Origin: Ulota crispa
Taxonomy: Eukaryota > Streptophyta > Bryopsida > Orthotrichales > Orthotrichaceae
Assembly: GCA_963920765.1 (NCBI GenBank)
Contig: OY987243.1
Location: 22,253,419-22,317,418, forward strand
DNA: 64,000 nt
Direction of reading: 5' to 3'
Shown here: positions 58,101 to 64,000 of the stretch, piece after piece
How positions within the stretch are numbered: the stretch's first letter is position 1
How the letters are laid out: every line of letters begins with the position of its first letter
The notes under the pieces: generated by a model
What the model saw: only the letters and a program-made list of their open reading frames with translations
Told to the model about the DNA's origin: nothing
Databases searched by the model: none
Made by a program: the position numbers and the translations under genes

Positions 58101-60119
58101 CTCATCTCGTAGTTGTTGCAAATATACTGCAACCAGGCGGCTCGGTACTTATACAGAGGCGAAACTCGTACCAGAAAATTCTCGGACTCGAGAATGAAGA
58201 CTTGCAAGTAGTTGAAAGAGAGCTGATACTTCCTGTGGACCTCATACTGAATCCATCGACATGCTTGACTATCTACACGGAAGAAAAGCTGCTTGGGCGT
58301 ACGAAAATATGCAGCTCTAGCCCTGGAGAGTTTTTCTCGCGTGTCATGGACACCATTGTTGATTTCCACATGAAGGCTCTCAGCTTCTCTTTTCAGAGGT
58401 GGTTCATGGTATGTTAATATCTGAATATACCATCCTCAGCTCCCAATTATTGATTGCTGTTTAGCTGGTATGTCAAGAACACAAATAGGAGCAGGTTCTT
58501 AGTACGACATTATTCTAGGGCCTATCAGAGCGTCATGTTACTATCGCCAATGCATGTCACTACGACTCGGTTTCTACGACATTTCACTGTCGTTCCAGTT
58601 TCGTTCTAAGCTGCTCCCCCCACTAGTAAAAATTGAAGTCGCTAAGTGGATATCATCAAAATTGGGACAGGCAGAACTTTTTTTGTGATTCTGAAAGTCC
58701 GTAGATTGCTCAGGATACTGGAGTCGTTAGACTGTCAATTATAGAAAAGTACTTCGTAATTATGAAAGATGTTATCTGTTGATGTCAGTGATGTTACACG
58801 GTAAGTATGAGTACGTTAAGCAGATATGCTGGTGCTGAGGACGACTTTTGTTGCATGTTTTACAGATATTTGAAGGAGAACTGGCGTTCACTTCGGCTAT
58901 CGCTGATATCTTGGATAAGCTCTACATTTGCTCTGCTGGATTTGAGATGCGTGTGCAAGGCTTCATCTCTGCAAATTCCGTGACCACAGATTCTCTCGTC
59001 TTGAAGTGTATCAAAAAGATGTGGAAGATGTCGAAGAGGCCCTTCGATTCGCCTATGTCGGAAGACCTAACCGACGGTGAAATCTGTCTTGCAACTTTCC
59101 CATCTCTTAATCCACTATCTTCACACGCAATACTGTGCCTCCATGTTCCCATCGCCACTTTCTTTTCATGGTCGCCTGAAGAGCAAAATTCTGCTCTTCA
59201 AGGCTTTGATGTTCGATCGGAGAGCTTGAATTTGTTGAAAGCTCAGATTCTGTATGGAAAGCTGGAGATTTCAGCACATTCAGGAATTTTCAGCCAGAAT
59301 TCATGGCCATCGGCGTCAGAGATTGTTGCACCTGAAGTTGGAAACGATATCAAGGATGCATTTTCGTATTTCCCACCTGTAGCCAATTCCCCTTTCGAAG
59401 AGGAAAATGCTCATGAATCCGCTGATGGGCCTCCCAAGGACACATACAGCGATCTGTATCAACCTGGTTGCCCAGATCCTTATTTTCAAAGTCATTTAGC
59501 AGGGCAAGGCAATTTCATATGGAATGGCGTCCCGAATGACGTATGCTGGCCAAACGACGAAAACCAATCGACTATACTTCCTCCTCATGTCAACGGTCCG
59601 AAAGAGCGGCCTGATTTTCTGGAAGAAAACTATGATTACTGTAATCCAGTTGATGTACAAAGCATTTTACAACAGTTTATACAAAAACGGAAGGACGGTG
59701 GCCAGGACTTGAAGCACTCGGTAACAGAACCTGAACACTTCTGTGATTCGTTCAAATTCTTAAACAATGACTTGTACCATGCGCGGCCCAGCAAGAACAA
59801 GTCAGCCAATTCAGATGAATATGCAGTTGATGGGTTTCATTTGAAAGCCTACTCAACTAGTAGACATGAAGCTACTGATGAACTGCTATGGGCCCCCTTG
59901 TTGAAGACACCACCCAAGAAAAACATTTCGGCTCTCGAACAATTTCGTCATAAAAGGAGAGGAGCTCCAGCCTTGCGTTCCCAGAACAAGAAATTGAAGC
60001 CAGCCGTACATTCTAACAGTTCAAGAGATACTGGGCCCTCAGTTCAGTTGGAACACGCATTAAAAATCTCCAGAAACTCCTGCTACAAATCCAACCCTCC
60101 CATCGAACGCTCCTTTTAA
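55183..60119 (+). CDS. SHOC1: SHOC1/ZIP2-like meiotic crossover protein, 4 exons
   Basis: Exons 55183-55674, 56036-57319, 57767-58408 and 58866-60119 are all phase 0, GT-AG, giving about 1223 aa. The N-terminal half is weakly conserved. An XPF-like nuclease-fold region spans roughly residues 700-960: LGPHLVVVANI, RRNSYQKILGLE, VVERELILPVDLIL, then RWFM-IFEGELAF across the exon 3/4 junction. A helix-hairpin-helix-like segment follows (KCIKKMWKMSKRPF, LATFPSLNPLSSHAIL, FFSWSPEEQN). This order matches plant SHOC1, the partner of PTD in class I (ZMM) meiotic crossovers. The XPF ERKxxxD signature is degenerate (ERELILPVD), as expected for a structure-binding but nuclease-dead protein. The C-terminal 250 residues are low-complexity and end in a Lys-rich stretch. 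Arabidopsis SHOC1 is longer, so a further upstream exon cannot be excluded. Confidence 0.8.
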
Positions 60120-60524
60120 GAAACGTGGTGTTTGGGACTGTCCATATTTCCTGGGCCGGTCGCCCCTCAGCAATAAAATGGAGTAAAATTCATTGTGCAA
60201 TTTAGCTCCACCGACATTCTGAGTCTTCCTTTACTCTACTGTGCGCGATCTGATCCTAAGCATCAGCATCTAATTTTTCAGATCCGGACTTAAAAGGGCC
60301 AAACAGGTGCGTGTTTTTCATTAGTCAAAATAAAGAGGGAAAACTGACAAGGACCTACGTGACTAAATCTCTGCGACATCTGGAAGGTAAATGTCAAGCT
60401 AAACCAAATTAGTGAGCGAGTTGGATATTTTATACTTTGCACATGCAGCTATGGATATTGAGATTTCAATGCTGCTGATTTGGCCAAGGTAGGATGAGAA
60501 ACAATAAATTCAGTTGAAGTCTAA

Positions 60525-60594
60525 CCCCTAATGCCTGAGGCACCAAATTCTGGTGGATTTTACACTAGAATTTGGTGCCTCAGGCATTTAGGGG
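60525..60594. mobile_element. 70-bp hairpin micro-element with CTAA flanks
   Basis: The arms CCCCTAATGCCTGAGGCACC and its inverse (GGTGCCTCAGGCATTTAGGGG) make an almost perfect hairpin. CTAA flanks both sides (60521-60524 and 60595-60598). Ends and size match the short hairpin at 21096-21213. Confidence 0.65.
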
Positions 60595-60695
60595 CTAAGC
60601 AAGGGCCTAGCAGCCCTAGCTACACAGAAGCGGAGCCGTGTGTAATTCAACCCGGAGGTTAGAAGAGGAAATAGTCTTCGTGTCTCCTTTTCGTA

Positions 60696-60980
60696 GGCTG
60701 GGGTTAGATGGCATGCCGTTTTTGTGGGGCCAGGGTGGGAAATCTCAGCCTTTTTTTCAAATAAGCCAAGGTTGTTTGAGTAATAATATGCCCCATATGT
60801 TGGAGTTTGTCAGTTTTGTCCTCCTCTGCGACTCTCGGAATGTACATGTGAATTCAAATTTCCTACATTCAATCTAATGATGGTAAACATCTAAACTCAT
60901 ACAGTTCTCGGCTGGTGAAAAAGGTGAGATTTTGCCACCCTGGTCCTACAAAACGGCATGCCATCTAACGCAAGCCCCTT
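60696..60980. mobile_element. MITE with GTTAGATGGCATGCCGTTTT ends
   Basis: GGGGTTAGATGGCATGCCGT near 60700 and the inverse of about 60950-60975 match, and the paired tracts continue into CCAGGGTGG. About 285 bp. The 79-codon ORF at 60638-60877 mostly translates this element. Confidence 0.6.
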
Positions 60981-61937
60981 TTGCAAGGACTTTCTGATTT
61001 GAAGAGTTCAACCACGACCTCGTGGATAGCAAGATAAAGGACCTGCGAGCGTGTTCTCACCCTGTTTCGCAATGTGGGGCCAGGATGAAGTGGCATTTCA
61101 AAAATTCTGAGCGTTCAGAGATCTACCATCTGGAGATTGAATTTTGGAATTTTGAATTCAGATTTCGATTCAGAGACCCTGCTACAACTTGGACGGTGGA
61201 CCTCGTAGAAGAATACAATCGAACAACGAAAAAAATAGGGGGCAAGCTATTACTATTTCCCTCTTTTGGGGCGAGAAATGCTCGCAGGTCCAAAATATTG
61301 TATTCCGAGCTCGTGATGGGAGACTAATAGATTATCCGTCTAACTTTAGCCTACACTACAATTTCTTAAAAAACAAAAAAGATACCGGTATATGCGCTAA
61401 GTCTTTTTTTCCACGGGGTCCTGTTCCGCATGACCAAGACACGCTTCCAATTCTTCCAATCAATGGAGCTGAAATTGGCAAATTGTGGATAGTGAAGTAC
61501 TACAGAATGTAAAGTAAAAGCAGGAGCCTATTTCTAGAGCGAACAGTGATGCTGGAAAGGTGGGCAATCCTTAAACTCCGTGAGTGGTAGAGGTTATTCA
61601 CTGTTGCCAACTGGAATAGTTTTTAAGTTCCACGAAAACAGGAAATCTGTGCTGATTCATCTTTCGGATGACACCGAAATCCTATTCAAGTCTGCCATAT
61701 GGCTTGGCGAAGCGAGTGCCTCGTGGCTCGGGAAATGCGCTAAGACTATTCAAACTGCTTTGCCCAATGCGCACACGTAAACCTTTCGTCTTGAAAGGGA
61801 CGGATAGCTTAGCAACACGCTGAGTTGAAGACGAGAGACTATTGGCAGTGGTGGAGTAGTAGTGTGAGACCGTCATTCAGGTGCAAAGGTGGTTTGTGAT
61901 TCTTGACGTTCGAACTTTGAGAAGGGGGAAGGAGATC
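60981..61937. other. Intergenic DNA and ERV1 promoter/leader region
   Basis: The ORFs 61022-61327, 61189-61512 and 61580-61780 are moderately GC-rich but overlap each other and lack domains. The last part probably contains the transcription start of the sulfhydryl oxidase gene. Confidence 0.35.
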
Positions 61938-64000
61938 ATGGGCGCAGGAGGTCGGCAATGGGGGCTGCTTGTTCAAAGGTTAAGGGTGTCTGCCTGTACT
62001 GGAGGTGACGGGAAGACTCCGATTCAAAATGGTGGGAAGGACTCACAGGAGGCAGAAGGAGGACCCGGCTCTGCTCAGAAAGAGTTGTGGGCAGATTATG
62101 AACGTATCACGGGGGAGGGAGAAGGATCCGAGCCAGGATTGCCGGAAACGGATCTCCCGTTGGAGGAACCGGAAAAGGTATGGTGTTGTTGTGTACAGTA
62201 GTGCCTCTTTAAGATGAACCTTTATAAGAAAAAACGCTTAGCTAAGATGAAGGAGATGACTGTCCCTAGCGGTTGGGGAGCTACAAAAGATGTGTTTGGT
62301 TACAATGAATGCTTTCCTTACACGAAATGAATATGCTGTGCGAATACCTTCATCTTATCGAGGCACCACTATACTTCCTCTAAAAACGTCCAAATCACAC
62401 ACATTTCTTGTACCACTAAAAAGCTCCCTTTTGTTGCTGATTTCAAACGTGTTTGTCATGTTCAATGATCTCATGGGGGCAAGTTAAGAAATTAGGGAGC
62501 ATTCTTCTCCTAACAAGCTTGGCTTTGCCCATATGGAGTACCATTGTTGCTACTAATCTTTAAATCATCAATAACAAGGAGATGGTGACAACATGCACAA
62601 ATATGGTACTTTTTGCATGAAATTTGGGTGCTCAAATGGCGGCATCAAAGCTGGAGATTCTCTGCATACATTTGGTAGATGGTGTATTGATTCTTGAATG
62701 CATGTGTCATTAGCACAAAGACTAAAAACACAGTTGATCCTTTGCGAGGGAGCTTTTTGGACGTTTTTTAGAGGGACAAAGGGAGTACTGGACTTTGTCT
62801 CCAGTAAGCAATGTCCTGTTTGTAGCAAACGACGGCTCAATTGCGTGTAACTCTCTTGGCCCTTGAATCTCGGCAGGGCTCTCGTTTCATTGGACACCAT
62901 GGGTTTTCAGGGTGTTAGTTGGCTTTGGGTTTTTAAACAAGCTTAGAGGGCTAGCATGGCTAGGTAGTCGTAAATCTGGTTATTTGATCTTGGATACCAC
63001 TTCATTGATTTTAAACCACAGAAAAACTCGATTTCTTAATTCTCGTGCAGCAGACTGCAGATGTCGACTTTTTCATTTGTTTTTTAATCAAGCTAGAACT
63101 GCTTGGATCTGATGAAGTTAGTGCAGGGATATATCATTTTCTTGCTGGCATTTAGCTTGGTTACAAATCTTATGAGTTTTGAACACAAGCTGATAATGGT
63201 GCTCGTACTGATCTTATGACCTGGTGATCACCTCAGAACATGGCTAATTAAACTTTTCAATACGTAGAAGATTCTCGATCTCACTTAAAGGTTTTGTTTA
63301 GCTTGAACATTCATTGGATTACTTGTAGAGAGTCAACTTAATAGTACCGGTTGTTGGCTTCTTTTAAGCTCCGTTGTTAATTAAAATCCCTCTTCGAAAT
63401 GAACTTTCTACGTAAATAACAACATTTTAGGTTTTTGAATCTTATGTGATGGTTGTTGAATGCTTGCAGGTGACATTAACTGGAACTGTGACAAAGGAAG
63501 AACTGGGTCGATCCACCTGGACATTCTTGCACACCTTAGCAGCTCAGGTGCATCTCAGTTCCTCTTTGGTGTCAACTTCCTGAGGAAGTGCTTGTAATCG
63601 AGTCTGTCCTAAGACATTAGTTTGCCCAACATTAGCAACCTCCGATTTTGCAATTTGTCTTAATAGATCATGCACTTCTGAAATTGCTATGAACGGACTA
63701 TTCTTGTTCGACTGATACATCACGTCCAATTCTGACGACATTCCGTTTCCTATGCTCAGTTTCCCCCGAAGCCTACAAAGCAACAGCAGCGGGATATTAA
63801 AGAATTGGTACTCAAATTTTTCTCTTTCTTGTTTTACAGCTAAAATTGATTTTCTTGCCCTTCACCTTTCATTCTTAGTCAGGAAGCGGAGATTTGCTCT
63901 CAATATTTTGATCTTTTCCAAAGAAATAATGAGCTTGGATCTTAATTAACATCTGCTTGTATGGACTACGTTTCAGATGGCAATTATTTCAAGACTATAC
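61938..64000 (+). CDS. ERV1: ERV1/ALR-type FAD-linked sulfhydryl oxidase, 5' part (cut by window end)
   Basis: Exons 61938-62177, 63470-63547, 63760-63807 and 63977 onward join in phase 0. After an 80-residue Gly/Glu-rich N-terminus the protein reads TKEELGRSTWTFLHTLAAQ, FPPKPTKQQQRDIKEL, MAIISRLY. This is the start of the ERV1 helical FAD domain, in which the catalytic CxxC comes next and is outside the window. ERV1 reoxidises MIA40 in the mitochondrial intermembrane space and passes electrons to cytochrome c. I chose the ATG at 61938 over the in-frame ATG 19 codons upstream (61881) because the sequence before it looks non-coding; both are possible. Intron 1 (1.3 kb) contains a Stowaway-like MITE. 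Confidence 0.88.
62374..62785 (-). mobile_element. Stowaway-like MITE in ERV1 intron 1
   Basis: 412 bp in inverse orientation to the PTEN copies. The right end is GAGGGACAAAGGGAG, and TA flanks at 62372-62373 and 62786-62787. The left end CTTCCTCTAAAAACG has lost about 6 bp of the terminal repeat. Short form, without the 162-bp duplication. Confidence 0.88.

Noticed and set aside
1-64000. tRNA or rRNA genes, organelle DNA insertions, LTR retrotransposons
   Set aside because: Looked for the tRNA T-loop motif, rRNA-like blocks, paired long direct repeats and reverse-transcriptase motifs; none was convincing by eye.

Overview
This is nuclear DNA of a land plant. Exon/intron genes with GT-AG introns and plant-type protein signatures sit in AT-rich, transposon-packed intergenic sequence. 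The plant form of the PTEN P-loop, a SHOC1-type meiotic protein and a plant-style ERV1 exon set all support this. The density (five recognisable genes in 64 kb), small to medium introns and very many small DNA elements would suit a bryophyte or lycophyte, but that assignment is only a weak inference.

Layout. 0-14.4 kb has no credible protein gene. It is a mosaic of non-autonomous DNA elements, including TTAA-flanked elements at 0.4, 1.0 and 2.65-3.8 kb, a foldback at 3.9 kb, a MITE at 6.2 kb and a 4.1-kb element with long inverted ends at 9.2-13.3 kb. 15.1-17.4 kb is a GC-richer, probably transcribed non-coding unit with two copies of an 85-nt box C/D snoRNA-like sequence. 17.5-21.2 kb is again nested small elements. 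21.2-28.4 kb holds a complete 13-exon PTEN2-like phosphatase gene with a duplicated leader. 28.4-36.8 kb is intergenic and contains a decayed pogo/DDE_1-type transposase on the minus strand. 37.1-39.1 kb is an intronless F-box gene behind a triplicated upstream repeat. 41.2-43.7 kb is a three-exon gene of unknown function, possibly plastid-targeted. 44.5-54.5 kb is mobile elements, including a 3.8-kb CACTA-like element rich in the word ATGACTA that sits inside a TTAA element. 54.8-60.1 kb is a four-exon SHOC1/ZIP2-like meiotic crossover gene, again behind a triplicated repeat. 61.9 kb to the window end is the 5' part of an ERV1-type sulfhydryl oxidase.

The five genes are unrelated in role: phosphoinositide/phosphoprotein dephosphorylation, ubiquitin-ligase substrate selection, an unknown role, meiotic crossover formation, and mitochondrial disulfide relay. 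They do not form a cluster.

The most interesting material is the mobile DNA. One small-element family inserts at TTAA, shown here by a filled and an empty copy of the same host repeat. Several clean nestings can be reconstructed, including one element inserted into the TTAA within another element's own terminal repeat. Five Stowaway-like MITEs are present, three of them in introns of the two best-conserved genes. Mutator-like foldbacks carry perfect 9-bp target duplications, and at least seven elements share TAAGGTRG-type ends. All coordinates were read by eye; splice sites were checked for frame continuity, but no database search was possible.
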